From positions 79,049,620 to 79,113,619 of the forward strand of contig OY755244.1 of assembly GCA_963576725.1 (NCBI GenBank): a stretch of DNA of 64,000 nt, given 5' to 3'. Both the position numbers and the translations under genes were made by a program. Positions 11,416 through 22,038 of this stretch are shown piece by piece. This DNA comes from Azorinus chamasolen. Its lineage: Eukaryota > Mollusca > Bivalvia > Cardiida > Solecurtidae. The notes under the pieces are model-generated. The model searched no databases. It was not told where the DNA came from and saw only the letters and a list, made by a program, of their open reading frames with translations. Positions within the stretch are counted from its first letter, which is position 1, and each line of letters opens with the position of its first letter.

Positions 11416-11417
11416 TA

Positions 11418-11584
11418 GTTTTATTTGCTTTGCTGATACCAAACATAATATACTATTTGTTTTCGAATTATGTCTTATAATTGCGATAAGATATAAAACA
11501 AAAATATCCATGTGCTAGATATAAACACATTTGATATTTACTTACATGGGGTTTTAAAATGGTATACGAACACAAAAATCTTTG
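11418..11584. other. no gene seen
   Basis: AT-rich spacer. Confidence 0.3.
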
Positions 11585-11709
11585 ACTGTGGCAGACAGTG
11601 TAGAATCAGATATTCTTTAGTCCACAAGCAAACAGTCATGCGCCGACTGATCTGGGTCCCCTCTGTTTGCAAAGACGTTTAAAAGCGTATTTGTGGAATG
11701 AATGGTTAA
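11585..11709 (-). mobile_element. partial T-A MITE
   Basis: GTAGAATCAGAT, CACAAGCAAACAGTC, CTGATCTGGGTC and GCGTATTTGTGGAATGAATGG correspond to the right half of T-A. The core is lost. Confidence 0.5.
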
Positions 11710-11734
11710 AGTCTGCTGCAAGCGAATCCATGAT

Positions 11735-11815
11735 TGCCTTTCTGATTACCCTTGTGTGATTACCTACGTGATTATCTGTGTGAGTATTGTGATTACCTGT
11801 ATGATTACCTTTGCT
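11735..11815. repeat. short GTGATTACC tandem repeat
   Basis: About seven degenerate copies of (T)GTGATTACCT/A, with spacing 9-16 bp. Confidence 0.6.
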
Positions 11816-11826
11816 TTGCAAATATA

Positions 11827-12482
11827 CGGTAAAACCCATCTAAACCGGACATTAACCCATTTGCTCCCAGTGGATTCTTCCATGCTTATATATTGGATTA
11901 GTCCATTTTTTATCTAAAGGACGCTTTGTCTAAATTTTAATCTTCGTTTTGTTTTAAATTGAATTTCCTATCAGCAAACAGTGTAGACTCTGATCAGACG
12001 CCGCATAATGCGGCTTCTGATCAGAGTCTATACACTGTTTGCCTATATCCCATATATAGGATCGTGTTTAAATTAAAGTTAACCCATTTACACCCACGAT
12101 CCCATATATGGGATATAGGCAAACAGTGTGTTGGATTAGTCCATGTTTTATCTAAGGGACGCTTATTTCCATTTTTGTTTTATATTGAATTTTCTATCAG
12201 CAAGCAGTGTAGACTCTGATCAGACGCCACATAATGCGGCGTCTGATCAGAGTCTACACTGTTTGCCTATATCCCATATATGGGATCGTGGGTGTAAATG
12301 GGTTAACTTTGGTATAAACATCGGTCTTGGAGACAGGTGGCAGCTTAATGTATGAAAAAAGTCATGCAGAAAGCTCCTTTTAGGAGCTTTCTGTATGACT
12401 TTCACCTTGCATTAAGCATCCATCCGCCTAAAAGTACCTATTTTTTTCTCTACTAGAATTCCGGTTTGGAGAGGTTTTGCTG
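11827..12482 (+). mobile_element. P-5 MITE split by nested T-H copies
   Basis: CGGTAAAACCCATCTAAACC starts after TA. It is interrupted at the GGACA-TTAA site and resumes as CTTTGGTATAAACATCGGTC, then the CAGGTGGCAGCTTAATG palindrome and GGTTTTGCTG end. Confidence 0.75.
11852..12306. mobile_element. two overlapping T-H MITEs
   Basis: Starts TTAACCCATTTGCTCCCA and ends GTGTAAATGGGTTAA. Each unit has AAACAGTGTAGACTCTGATC arms around GACGCCGCATAATGCGGC and the CCCATATATGGG sub-terminal palindrome. A TTAA at 12079-12082 joins the two copies. Confidence 0.75.
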
Positions 12483-12548
12483 TTTGAATACAGATGGGAA
12501 CCCCAAGAACTTACCATTTTGAAGGAAAAAAACCCCCACCAAAATCAA

Positions 12549-12720
12549 AAAGTAAACCCACCTAAACAGGAATTTCAGATTAAGAAGAATTTATATCTTT
12601 TTAGGTAGGGGACTGCTTAATTCAGGATGAAAGTCATACAGAAAGCTCCTCTGGGCGTTTTCTGCATGCAATTCATCCTGCATTAAGCTGTCATCTGTCT
12701 TACAGGCCACCATTAATAAT
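12549..12720 (+). mobile_element. P-5 MITE, degenerate
   Basis: GTAAACCCACCTAAACAGG left end and TTCAGGATGAAAGTCAT arm. The core is eroded to GCTCCTCTGGGCG and the right terminus is lost. Confidence 0.55.
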
Positions 12721-12721
12721 A

Positions 12722-12848
12722 CAGTAGAACCTATCTTAAGCGGCTCCTGTATGAGCTTTCTGTATTACTTTTGACCTGCGTTAAGCTACCACCTGTCTTA
12801 TAGACCCATAATTATGCCTCTTTTTTGACGTTCGCTTAAGACAAGCTC
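12722..12848 (+). mobile_element. P-2 deletion derivative
   Basis: The CAGTAGAACCTATCTTAAGC terminus is fused directly to the core (CTCCTGTATGAG, 12744-12755), so the whole left arm is missing. The right arm and the CTTAAGACAAGCTCTACTG end remain. Confidence 0.75.
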
Positions 12849-13022
12849 TACTGTAAACCCCTATAAACAGGATTTTTAGAATAAGATGAATTCATATCTT
12901 TTTATGTAGCTGACTGCTTAATGCAAGATGAAAATTATACAGAACGTTCCTCTGGAAGTTCTCTGCATGACTTTCACTCCGCATTAAGCTGTCATCTGTC
13001 TTACAGACTGACATTGATACAA
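12849..13022 (+). mobile_element. P-5 MITE, degenerate
   Basis: AAACCCCTATAAACAGG end, AATGCAAGATGAAAATTA arm and GTTCCTCTGGAAG core. The right end runs into the next P-2. Confidence 0.5.
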
Positions 13023-13449
13023 CAGTACAATATGTCTTAACCCATTCCTCCATAGGCTATTTTTAGATCCAATAACTTTGAGTAAATATACCGAAAAGGA
13101 GCGTTAACTAGAGAAAAGGAAATATTTAGAATTTTGTAGTTTGAAACCATTGTGATAAATAGAGCATTTGCTCCTATAGGAGTAAATGCTCTATTTATCA
13201 CACTGGTTTCAAACAGGTGATTTTTACAGAGGCGTTGAAATGCTTATTCATGGAGGAAAGGGTTAAGCGGCCATTCATTTATTGAACATAGGAGTCTTAA
13301 AAGAGCAAGCGGTTGCTTAATGCAGGGCAAGAGTAATGCAGAGATTTCCTATAGGAGCTTTCTGCATTAGTTTCGACCTGCATTAAGCTACCTAAAAGGC
13401 CCATAATTAGACATATAGTTTTGATGACCGCTTACGACAGATTCTACTG
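13023..13449 (+). mobile_element. P-2 MITE split by a nested T-C
   Basis: CAGTACAATATGTC is followed by TTAA, where T-C sits. The P-2 body resumes GCGGCCATTCATTTATTG and ends GATTCTACTG before TA. Here the left-hand TTAA of P-2 was used. Confidence 0.8.
13037..13266 (+). mobile_element. T-C MITE nested in P-2
   Basis: TTAACCCATTCCTCCATAGG ... GGAAAGGGTTAA with the GCATTTGCTCCTATAGGAG core. Confidence 0.85.
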
Positions 13450-13485
13450 TAATTGGAACGTCCGGTTCAGAGGAGTGTTATTGTA

Positions 13486-13734
13486 TTAACCCTTTCCCTG
13501 TTTTATGTTTATTGCAAATTTCAGTACCTACTGAATATTTTTTCACAAAATAGTAATAAAGAAACATCGATGGTGGAACACTGCAGACATTTTAGAAAGC
13601 AAAGAACCAGATCTATCAAATTATATAAGCAATCAGAGCAGACCCTGATCAGACGGCTCCTCTAGGAGCCGTCTGATCTGGGTCTACTTTGTTTGCAAAT
13701 GAGTGAAAACATGTTTATATGAGGGAAAGGGTAA
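13486..13734 (-). mobile_element. T-B palindromic MITE
   Basis: TTAACCCTTTCCCTGTT ... GAGGGAAAGGGTAA. The palindrome AGACCCTGATCAGACGGC has core GGCTCCTCTAGGAGCC. One T of the right TTAA is lost. Confidence 0.8.
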
Positions 13735-13985
13735 CTCAGTTTTGAAAACTAATGAAATAATTTTTTCAGCCATCAAAGGTTTGCCCAGCAGGCTAAAGTT
13801 TAAGTATTATATTCACAAGGCTGTGAACGTTATTCCGCTGTGAGTGTTTTCTGCTATAATTCGGATCTGATGCAATTTTGATAACTACGCATTCGATCAA
13901 GCGTCTGAGAAACAATAGACGGAGTATCAATCGGTTTGGATCCTGATGAGACACCGAGTTAACTCTTATCCTAATGCGAGCCATA
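13735..13985. mobile_element. T-G fragment
   Basis: GCCCAGCAGGCTAAAG, CATTCGATCAAGCG..TGAGAAAC, GGTTTGGATCCTGATGAG; the right arm of the palindrome is gone. Confidence 0.5.
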
Positions 13986-14048
13986 CCTTGAATAGCGGGA
14001 CAATTGTTCACCGGACAGCTCATTGTTATTCAAGGATTAGTTTTGCTC

Positions 14049-14286
14049 TTAACCCTCTACTCCATAAGTACGCCTTTCTACGCCTTTGCAAACAGACCAG
14101 ACCCAGATCAGACGGCTCCTGATCAGGGTCTGGTTTGTTTGTTTATAATATGATACAGATATGATACTACAGTTTCTGCCATGACCAAATATCCCCGTGT
14201 TCATGTGGTATTATAACAATTAATTTGATAAATATTCATGATGTCATTATTTCTTACATAAAACAATCATGGAGTAAAGGGGTTAG
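14049..14286 (+). mobile_element. T-A MITE with half-deleted core
   Basis: AACCCTCTACTCCATAAG to GGAGTAAAGGGGTTA. The core reads GGCTCCTGATCAGGG: the right half of the palindrome centre is missing while the outer arms remain. Confidence 0.75.
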
Positions 14287-14360
14287 AGTGCTGAAAGCCT
14301 ACCGGGTACAGATGGCCAGACTGTTACCCACATGAATCTTATCATCTGGGTTTATGCTGT

Positions 14361-14591
14361 TTAACCCATTACCTCATAGGCAATTTTTTGATACAACCTA
14401 TTTGAATAAATCTACCGAAAAGGAGCATTATTAACTAGAGAAAAGGAAACTTTTAGAATTTTGAAGTTTGAAACCATTGTGATAAATAGAGCATTTGCTC
14501 CTATAGGAGCAAATGCTCTTTTTATCACAATGGTTTCACAAAGTTTTTTTACAGAGTCGTCAAAAGTCGTCAATATGAGGGAAAGGGTTAA
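14361..14591 (+). mobile_element. T-C palindromic MITE
   Basis: TTAACCCATTACCTCATAGG ... GAGGGAAAGGGTTAA, intact core and arms. Confidence 0.85.
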
Positions 14592-14847
14592 AAATAAATG
14601 CATCAACGCTGATAATCCCGCACTAGAAAGTCCACATGCGTAAACATCGGTTTAAAGTACAACAATAAAAAACAACATTCTGTACATAGATTGCTATATC
14701 GTATGCGATTGACTTTTATTGTTTTCCAATTTCCAGACAAGATATGCAGAGGGTAACTTTTCATGCTCCAGACTGCATCGGTGGCAATATGTGCTGTAAA
14801 ATCTGTCGCTAGTAACGAGATATTGTGTATCCCTTTTATCATGTTCA

Positions 14848-15052
14848 CAGTAGAAGCTGTCTCAAGCGGCCATCAAAAAGAGATCTAATAATCGGACTGT
14901 AAGGCGGATAGAAGCTTAATGCAGGGCAAAAGAAACACACAAAGCTCCTATAGGAACTCTCTGTATTACTTTTACCCTACATTACGTAACCACCTGTTTT
15001 TTAACACTCCTATGTTCAACAAATGAATGGCCGCTTAAGACAGATTCTACTG
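14848..15052 (+). mobile_element. P-2 palindromic MITE
   Basis: CAGTAGAAGCTGTCTCAAGC ... CTTAAGACAGATTCTACTG. The flanking TA is not preserved. Confidence 0.75.
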
Positions 15053-15099
15053 CATTAGCAAATGCATCAACCTTTAATGTGAAAAAATGCGACCTCATT

Positions 15100-15195
15100 G
15101 GCATTTACAAACAGTTTAGATCCAGATAAGACGCCGAGTAACTCGAGATGCCGAGTAACTCGGCGTCTTATCTCGGTCCAAGCTGTTTGGTTCTC
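15100..15195. mobile_element. T-G-type palindrome
   Basis: AACAGTTTAGATCCAGATAAG and its return arm flank a duplicated GCCGAGTAACTCG centre. Confidence 0.5.
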
Positions 15196-15308
15196 GGTTA
15201 GTAAGTTCTCAAAATTTAGAGTGAAAGTATGCCCCAGATCAAGAGGTCCAGATAAGATTTGTAAAGTTAAACTTTCAAGAGTAGTTCCTTTATTTCTCAA
15301 TTAAACCA

Positions 15309-15371
15309 TATACTGTGACCACTCTTTAGAATCGTCTCGAGGAGACGATTCTAAAGAGTGGTCACAGTATA
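15309..15371. mobile_element. F-L foldback, perfect 30-bp arms
   Basis: TATACTGTGACCACTC...CGTCTC-GAG-GAGACG...GAGTGGTCACAGTATA, uninterrupted pairing with a 3-nt centre. Confidence 0.85.
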
Positions 15372-15484
15372 GAGTTTGGTAGAGAAATGACAATTCAAAT
15401 ACTTGGGTACGCACCCTTATCATTAGCTCCAGATCAGAATTTGAAGTATTTGTGTCCAGTACGATAAGGGATATACTGAGCATG

Positions 15485-15713
15485 TTAACCCTTTCCTCCA
15501 TAAATGCGCCTTCCTACGCCTCTGTAAAAGTAACCTGCTGAAACCATTGTGATAAATAGAGCATTTGCTCCTATAGGAGCAAATGCTCTATTTATCACAA
15601 TGGTTTCAAACTACACAATTCTAAAATTTTCCCTTTCTCTAGTTAATGCTCCTTTTCGGTAGATTTATTCAAAGTGGTTGAATCTTAAAATAGCTTATGA
15701 GGGAATGGGTTAA
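15485..15713 (-). mobile_element. T-C palindromic MITE
   Basis: TTAACCCTTTCCTCCATAAA ... GAGGGAATGGGTTAA with intact core. Confidence 0.85.
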
Positions 15714-16412
15714 GAAATTGTTATTTACTTTATTCTTTCATCCTCCAGGAGCGTAGCTTGGAAAATACACTTACGCACATGCGTAACATTAATATAAAAT
15801 GTGAACACATCAATATAGCCAAAATGGAACACAATTGAAAGCTAGAGAGGGGTGTGTAGACTTTAATAAACTGTTTGTCTTGTCATGTAAGCTTCAACAC
15901 ATGCCCCAACATTTGACGCCTTTTGACACCTCTGTAAAAGTCACCTTTGATAGATAGAGCTTTTGCTTTTCATTACAATGGTTTCAAAACTACTAAAACA
16001 TTCTAAATGTCCCAGGGGGAACATGCCCCCGGACCCCTACAGCCACGGTGCGTACACTACATCTGGATTGAGCCCACGCGATCGCTGGTTACGACACATA
16101 CCTCTTGCTTCAAAAGGTGAATCTTTTACCAACACTATACATTTGGATGAGTCGCTCGGTGTCTATTCAATGTGCAAACCGTTTAACACTCCACTTGCAC
16201 TTTTGACAAGAAATCGAGAAATAAGTCCACTCGGAAACTAAAGCTTGTGTGAATCACACCAGTTGTTCGAAGACTTGTTAAATTTAATCATCTGTCATCA
16301 TAACCGGTGATTAAATTCATTAACAATTGGTATGTTAATTGTCTATTAATTTCATGTTGCCCTATACAAGTTTTCTGATCCATTTTTACAGACATGTTTT
16401 GTTCACAACGGG
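15714..16412. other. unassigned DNA with a T-C fragment
   Basis: 15905-15995 is a T-C fragment (GACGCCTTTTGACACCTCTG, CATTACAATGGTTTC). It is joined at about 16010 to a CCAGGGGGAACATGCCCCCG segment, which looks like a separate old repeat. No convincing gene. Confidence 0.4.
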
Positions 16413-16641
16413 GTAACATTTTACCTAATACGCTATTTTTAGATACAATCCCTTTGAATAGATCTGCCGAAAAGGAGCATTAACTAGAGAAAGGATTTTT
16501 GTTTATTTTTTGTATTTTGAAACCATTGTGATAAATAGAGCATTTGTTCCTATAGGAGCAACTGCTTTATTTATCACAATGGTTTCACAAAGTAACTTTT
16601 ACAGAGTCGTCAAAAGTTGTCAATATGAGGGAATGGGTTAA
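16413..16641 (+). mobile_element. T-C palindromic MITE
   Basis: Left end degenerate (GGTAACATTTTACC); right end GAGGGAATGGGTTAA; core TTCCTATAGGAGC. Confidence 0.8.
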
Positions 16642-16722
16642 ACAATGATGGACCATTCCGTATGGCGTGCGTGTATAGTGTACACTCGTCTCGTTCATAC
16701 TACTTACGATTATGTATTGGAT

Positions 16723-17139
16723 TAACTCTTTTACTCCATGAATATTCAGGTCAGAAATAATGACAGTATGAATATTCATTAACTGGCTGCTTAATTCAGG
16801 ATGGAAGTCGGCAGAAAGCTCCTGGATCTGTATGACTTTCATCCTGCATTAAGCTGCCACCTGTATCAAAGGCCGATATTTATACTAAATTGAACGTCCG
16901 GTTTGGAGGGTTAACTCTTTCGGCGCCAATGTCGCCTGTTGGCATCATTGAAAACAGTGCAGTCCCAGGTCAGACCTTGGACTTAACTGTTTTCTGTATT
17001 ATTAGCCCAAGCATACAGGTTTTAAAAACAAATGTTTTATTAATATATCTTTATTATTTAGTTTAGAATTATATTTAATATGAAATTATTATTGCAGACG
17101 ACACTTTTAAATTTGGCGCCAAAAGAGTTAACTGTAATA
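16723..17139 (+). mobile_element. T-A end joined to P-5 split by nested T-F
   Basis: 16723-16780 is a T-A end (ACTCCATGAATATTCAGG). It continues into the right two thirds of a P-5 (GGCTGCTTAATTCAGG, GAACGTCCGGTTTGGAGGG). That is interrupted at TTAA by T-F and ends with CTGTA at 17132-17136. Confidence 0.6.
16911..17131. mobile_element. T-F MITE nested in P-5
   Basis: TTAACTCTTTCGGCGCCAA ... TTGGCGCCAAAAGAGTTAA: near-perfect ends with a TTAA duplication. The internal palindrome is weak (GTCCCAGGTCAGACCTTGGAC). Confidence 0.85.
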
Positions 17140-17512
17140 GCATAATGAACAATGAGTATGTTTACATGTACCATGGCAGGAACTGTTGCAATAAATATGT
17201 ATTTTTATTCCATAAGCAAACAGAGCAAACGCTAACAAGACGGCTCCTGCAGGAGCTATCCGATCTGGATCTACTGTCCGATCTAGATCTACTCTATTTA
17301 CTCTGATAAAAGACGTCTGAGAGATAATGGTTCAATGTAAACATTTGTTTTCATTTTATATGCTCTTAATTGTTACAATGCTGAATTTTAAAATAGACTC
17401 GGCAATTCCAAATTCAAACAGGTCAAGCTTATGGTGAATATTTAGGGAGTTTTCTAAAGAAAAGTGTAACATGATAAACAGTACAGACCCTGATGAGAGG
17501 GCACCTATACTA
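17132..17512. other. no gene; palindrome fragment
   Basis: 17213-17310 is an eroded T-A/T-B palindrome (AACAAGACGGCTCCTGCAGG). The rest is unassigned. Confidence 0.4.
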
Positions 17513-17842
17513 CAGTGCTCCCTCCCTACAACGGCCCTCTCAATAACGATTCCCTCCTTACAACAACGCATGTGACTGTTTCCGAAACAACAAGGCTCCA
17601 GAAACAACTTTTTTCCATCGTATTTTCTTTATGCATCCATCAAACCCTATGTTGTGACCAATCTTTAGAATCGTCACAAAGTGATATAGGCATACCGGTT
17701 TTAGTTCTCGAAATACACCGTATCTGGGAATCTGCAAACAAGCTAATTATATTTGATTTTCCCTCCCTATAACAACTCCCTCTGAACAACACATACAATC
17801 CTCGTATCCCAAAAGGTGTCGTTGTAGAGAGGGAGCACCTAC
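17513..17842. mobile_element. CAG-type element with GTGCTCCCTC ends
   Basis: CAGTGCTCCCTCCCTACAAC at the left is inverted at the right (GTTGTAGAGAGGGAGCAC). It contains an F-L arm (CCAAACCCTATG-type) near 17640 and internal CCCTCCTTACAAC repeats. Confidence 0.55.
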
Positions 17843-17869
17843 TATTGAACGTATACGCATGTCAGAACG

Positions 17870-18103
17870 TTAATTATTTACTCCATGAAGTATACATGCA
17901 AGAAATAATGACATCATGAATATTAATAAGATTAGTTTATAATAGCATAAGAACTTTGGAATATTTAGCAATAGCAGAAACTGTAAAATCAACTATTTCA
18001 CAAGCAAACAGAGTAGGCCCAGAATTCCTAAAGAGAAGTCTAATCTGGGTCTTCTCTGTTCCCAAAGACGTTAAAAGGCATATACATGGAGTTAAAGGAT
18101 TAA
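17870..18103 (-). mobile_element. T-A MITE
   Basis: TTAATTATTTACTCCATGAA ... GGAGTTAAAGGATTAA; core eroded. Confidence 0.7.
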
Positions 18104-18124
18104 ACCAACTGTATTATGCATATG

Positions 18125-18321
18125 CAGTAGAACCCCTCTAATGCGACCACTTAAAGAATAAGCATAGCTGTCTTTATATGCAGGTGGTTGCTTACTGCAG
18201 GACAAAAGTAATACAGAAAGCTCCTTTTCTGCATTACCTTTGTTCTGCATTAAGCTACCACCTGCATCTAGCATCCAGAATTATACCTCTTTTAGGTGGT
18301 CGCATTAGCGGGGTTTTACTG
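18125..18321 (+). mobile_element. P-3 palindromic MITE
   Basis: CAGTAGAACCCCTCTAATGC ... GCGGGGTTTTACTG. The core is partly deleted (GCTCCTTTTC). Confidence 0.7.
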
Positions 18322-18339
18322 CATTTAGCTTCTTTTTGG

Positions 18340-18990
18340 ATAGAACGGAAACTCTTGTAATTTTAAAATCAATTGTTTTCTACTGCCAACTTTCGCAGAT
18401 TTGGAGTTTTATCAACCTAATAAACTTCAATTATGTACGATTTGCAGGCGATGCGCTAAAAGTTATATTCATAAAGTTCCCCGTACAGATGGTATATAAT
18501 TTTTTTATTATGTCCAAACAAGGCAAATTGCAAAATGGCTCGATACATGTTTGTATAGGATATATCTGTTTCTGTTCCACAGATATATTTTTCCTCTCTT
18601 TCTTTCTTTTTTCTCTTTCATTTTTCTTTCTATCTTTCTTTCTTTCATTTTCATTTTTCTTTTCTGTCTCTTCTTTTATTTATTTATTTTCCTTTTCTTT
18701 ATTTTCTTCCCCTCTTGCTTTTGATGTTTATACATTTAATTTATACTGTTCTTCCTTCATATATACAGTTATGTCCAGCCTCAAAATTTGTCAAAAATTG
18801 TTAAGATTTAGAAATATATTTCTCTTTGATTATACTTAGATCTTTATATTTGCAGGTATATTTGTAAGATTTAGATTACATTGCTGTCACATATATAATT
18901 TCTTATAAATTAACTGTATCATGTAACAAGAAACATGTCAATGTTTACGTTACTAATAAAGTGTTTCGAATCTTGAATCTTGAATCTGTT
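18340..18990 (+). mobile_element. LINE 3' untranslated end, inferred
   Basis: It has a CTTT-rich tract (18590-18715), AATAAA near 18954, and closes with CTTGAAT repeats (18967-18988). A short tandem 3' tail after a polyA-like signal is typical of CR1/L2-type LINEs. No reverse transcriptase sequence precedes it, so it is strongly 5'-truncated if real. Confidence 0.45.
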
Positions 18991-19098
18991 TCAGACCGGG
19001 ACCCTGGCCAGAGTAAAGACTGATTAGACATAAGCTTAGTTATTCATTTCAGAAAACACTTTACAGAGCAACCGATAAACGTGCGTACACAAATACTA

Positions 19099-19204
19099 AA
19101 ATCGTCATTTCTCCACCAAACCCTATGTTGTAACCACTCTTTAGAATCGCCTCGAAGAGACGATTCTAAAGAGCGGTCACAACATAGGGTTTGTTGGAGA
19201 AATA
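19099..19204. mobile_element. F-L foldback
   Basis: TTTCTCCACCAAACCC ... GGGTTTGTTGGAGAAA, with arms CACTCTTTAGAATCG and centre CTCGAAGAG. Confidence 0.85.
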
Positions 19205-19367
19205 AAGAAGTTATTCTTGAAAATGTTTTACTTTTCGCATTTTATCTGGACCTCTGCTTTAGTATTGTAAAACTGATATTCAAACAAACCTTTGCGCTGT
19301 AACATTGACAGCTTTAAAACAGTATTATGGGGAACAATTTTGTTATTTTGTTAACAAATAACAATGT

Positions 19368-19616
19368 TTAACTCTTTACTCCATAAATACAACTTTCTAC
19401 GCCTCTGAAAACAGAGTAGACCCAGATCAGACGGCTCCTATAGGAGCCGTCTGATCAGGGCCTGCTCTGTTTGTTTATGGAATAATATAGATATGATCCT
19501 AAAGGTTCCACTGTGGTCAAGAATTCCCATGTTTATATGTCATTATAAAACTTAAACTAATTAATATTCATGATGTCATTATTTCTTACATAAATATTCA
19601 TTGAGTAAAGGGTTAA
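19368..19616 (+). mobile_element. T-A palindromic MITE
   Basis: TTAACTCTTTACTCCATAAA ... GAGTAAAGGGTTAA. The palindrome GACGGCTCCTATAGGAGCCGTC is perfect, with outer arms GCAAACAGAGTAGACCC-type. Confidence 0.9.
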
Positions 19617-20004
19617 TTGAATAGTGAATCAAGTTAGATATACATGTATTTAAGTTTTCAAAACTGTGTAGGGTTTTCCTTTTACTTAAAGAAAATTTAT
19701 GCAAGACACTGTCCATTATGAATATACATGTTATCATTGTAATAGAATATATATTCAGGAAATAGATTGCCATGATAAATAGTTGATAATCATATACTAG
19801 TCCAACAGAGCAGCCCGAATCAGACAGTTCGTGCATTATCTGGGTCTACTCTGTTTGTATATAAGTTTAAAGGCGGAATTATCGAGTGAATGGTTATAAC
19901 AAACATTGTCAAAGTTATTGTAAACATTGTCAAAGTTATTGTGGAACCATACAGGGACAGTGTAAGGTGAAAACCTTCTACAGCTATTACTTTATGATGT
20001 AACA
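19617..20004. other. AT-rich DNA with a T-A fragment
   Basis: 19803-19890 resembles the centre and one flank of T-A (AACAGAGCAGCCCGAATCAG ... TCTACTCTGTTTG). A 21-bp direct duplication (ACATTGTCAAAGTTATTGT) occurs at 19912 and 19924-19941. Confidence 0.5.
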
Positions 20005-20155
20005 TAGATATCCTTAAAAGCAGGTGGCTAGCTTAATACGGGACGAAAGGTATACAGAACGCTCATGTGTGTGGCAGCGTTTGGTATAACTTCCATCCTG
20101 CATTAAGCTACCACCTGTCTTTATGGCCCAAAAATAGACATATTTTACTGCTCAT
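20005..20155 (+). mobile_element. degenerate class P MITE
   Basis: CAGGTGGCTAGCTTAATACG and CCTGCATTAAGCTACCACCTG arms with an eroded core. The termini are lost. Confidence 0.5.
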
Positions 20156-20297
20156 GAGGCCGAACAAACAACCATTCGGAGTATATGCATAATTGTTAGT
20201 TTATTATTTGAACGGATATCAACCAGTCAATTCACTGCAAAGGCTATAGTATAATCACCTTTTCGACAGCGAAACTCTACCTACCAGTTTGTAACCA

Positions 20298-20474
20298 GGG
20301 TCCATGCTTATAAAAACCTTTTAGTTGAGTCTGAGTTCGTTCTCAAGCTTCTGATTGGCCATATTTGAGTTCTCAAGCTTTTGATTGGTCAGATTTGAGC
20401 CAAAGGCTCAAATCTGACCAATCAAAAACTTGAGAACGAACTCGGACTCAAATAAAAGTTTTATAAGCATGGAT
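20298..20474. mobile_element. F-E foldback with duplicated inner arm
   Basis: GGGTCCATGCTTATAAAA ... TTTTATAAGCATGGA. The left inner arm segment (TCTCAAGCTTTTGATTGG) is present twice. Confidence 0.85.
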
Positions 20475-20530
20475 ACAGAAGTAAAAATAAGATGCGTTTA
20501 TTCAAACAGTTTCAAGAATTTACTTATTTA

Positions 20531-20612
20531 TTTCTCCACCAAGCCGTATGTTGTGACCACTCTTTAGAGACAATTCTAAAGAATAGTCACAGCATAAGGT
20601 TTGATGTACAGA
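20531..20612. mobile_element. F-L foldback, core deleted
   Basis: TTTCTCCACCAAGCCGTATG ... GCATAAGGTTTGATG; the centre is shortened to TTTAGAGACAATTC. Confidence 0.7.
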
Positions 20613-20720
20613 TGATAAATTTTGTATTTGAGTACAATCCTGCATCTGTTACTCTGATTTGTAACAATTCGAATTCAATACACACGTCGTTTCCTTTTCA
20701 TATATTCTCTCTTATATATA

Positions 20721-21130
20721 TCGGCTCTCTCTATAATGACCACTCAAAGGTAGTATTATTCTACGGTTTTAACGCTTTACTCCATGAATACTCATGTAAG
20801 AAATATAATGACATCATGAATCTAATTAGAATATGGCATAGGAACACGTGAATAGTTGACCATGGCCGAACCTGAGGAATCAGATCTATATCATTTCTTA
20901 AGTAAACAGAGCAGACCCTGACCAGACGGCTTCTACAGGAGTAGTCTAATCTGGGCCTACTCTGTTTGCAAAGGCATAGAAAGGCGTGTTTATGGAGTAC
21001 AAGGTTCAGACAAACGGTAGCTTGATACAGGTCGTAATTTATTAAAAAGCTCCTATAGGAGCTCTTTAATTGTTTTGTCATGCATTAAGCGACCACCTGC
21101 TTTTAAAGACAATTATGTTTGTTTATTTAG
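20721..21130 (+). mobile_element. P-4-like MITE split by nested T-A
   Basis: CTCTCTATAATGACCACTC at the left and AGTGGTCGTAAATTC at the right. The palindrome has an AAAGCTCCTATAGGAGCT core at 21040-21057, and T-A is inserted to its left. Confidence 0.55.
20770..21007 (-). mobile_element. T-A MITE nested in P-4-like copy
   Basis: TTTTAACGCTTTACTCCATG ... TATGGAGTACAAGGTTCA. The core is degenerate (GGCTTCTACAGGAGTAG). Confidence 0.65.
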
Positions 21131-21213
21131 TGGTCGTAAATTCTTTTTATATTATTTTCCCGATAAATACACAGTTTGCGTTTGAACACCGTTTTTACAG
21201 CAGATAACTGTGT

Positions 21214-21431
21214 AACCCCCTTTCCTCCAACGAGTTTGAAAACAGAGTAGACCCAAATCAGACGGCTCCTGTATAAGTCGTCTTATCAAGGTATGCTCTT
21301 TTTTTTTGCATATGAAAAATAATGGATTTTATTATACATTTTCCGTCATGGTTTTAACTCCCTGTTGCAGCAAATTAATATTGATGATGCCTTAATTTAG
21401 TAAATGAATATTCATTGAGTAAAGCGTTAAA
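21214..21431 (+). mobile_element. T-A MITE, degenerate
   Basis: CCCTTTCCTCCAACGAG ... TTGAGTAAAGCGTTAA; core GGCTCCTGTATAAGTCG. Confidence 0.65.
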
Positions 21432-22037
21432 CACACGTTTTTATACTGATCCCCCGTGGATAGAACATGCCATTAGTACCGGTCTATTATTATCAGAGAA
21501 TGAGCATTATTAGCAGGTATTTCCAGGCAGAATAAAGCAGACCATTTAGTGATAAATAGCACAGTTACCACTAATTAAACCAGGGGGAATTAATTAACAC
21601 AGGCCACGACCCAGCAGTAAATGAAAGCTAGAAATAATGGAGGCAAGGTAAATGTGCTTGAAGCTTTTATAGAAAAAACAAAACATAACCATAAAATAAA
21701 TATGATTTCTTTTACAAGTATGACATATGGTTTTAGTTTATATTATTTTTAAATGACTATAACATATACACATGACAAGATGACTTCGGAAAAGCATACG
21801 TACTAAAACTATACGCATTTAATTTTATTTGATGACCTTTCACCACTTCTTTACAAATATATATAGAGAGATACCGCGCACCTATCATTAGACCAATTTG
21901 TAGATTATTATCTGACAGGTGGTTCGTCTATTGTCACGTGACCTTTCATGGCTTTTGTAGCAACTTCGAATATTTCCGAATTTCAGCATTCATTTAGATT
22001 TCAGCAGGTGTTAAATGTTAAGGTGCCGATAAATGTA
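21432..22037. other. 3' flank of the neuropeptide gene
   Basis: No repeats recognised. On the minus strand, AATAAA occurs overlapping the stop codon (22038-22043) and again at 21824-21829. The second is the better candidate polyadenylation signal, giving a 3' UTR of about 200 nt. Confidence 0.45.
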
Positions 22038-22038
22038 T

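Noticed and set aside
18336..18839. 167-residue Phe/Ser-rich frame that looks like a membrane protein
   Set aside because: The hydrophobic part is a CTTT-rich tract; the context (AATAAA and CTTGAAT repeats) fits a LINE 3' UTR.
19368..19616. Strong hairpins considered as transcription terminators
   Set aside because: They are MITE palindromes in an animal genome, without a T-run or an upstream gene.
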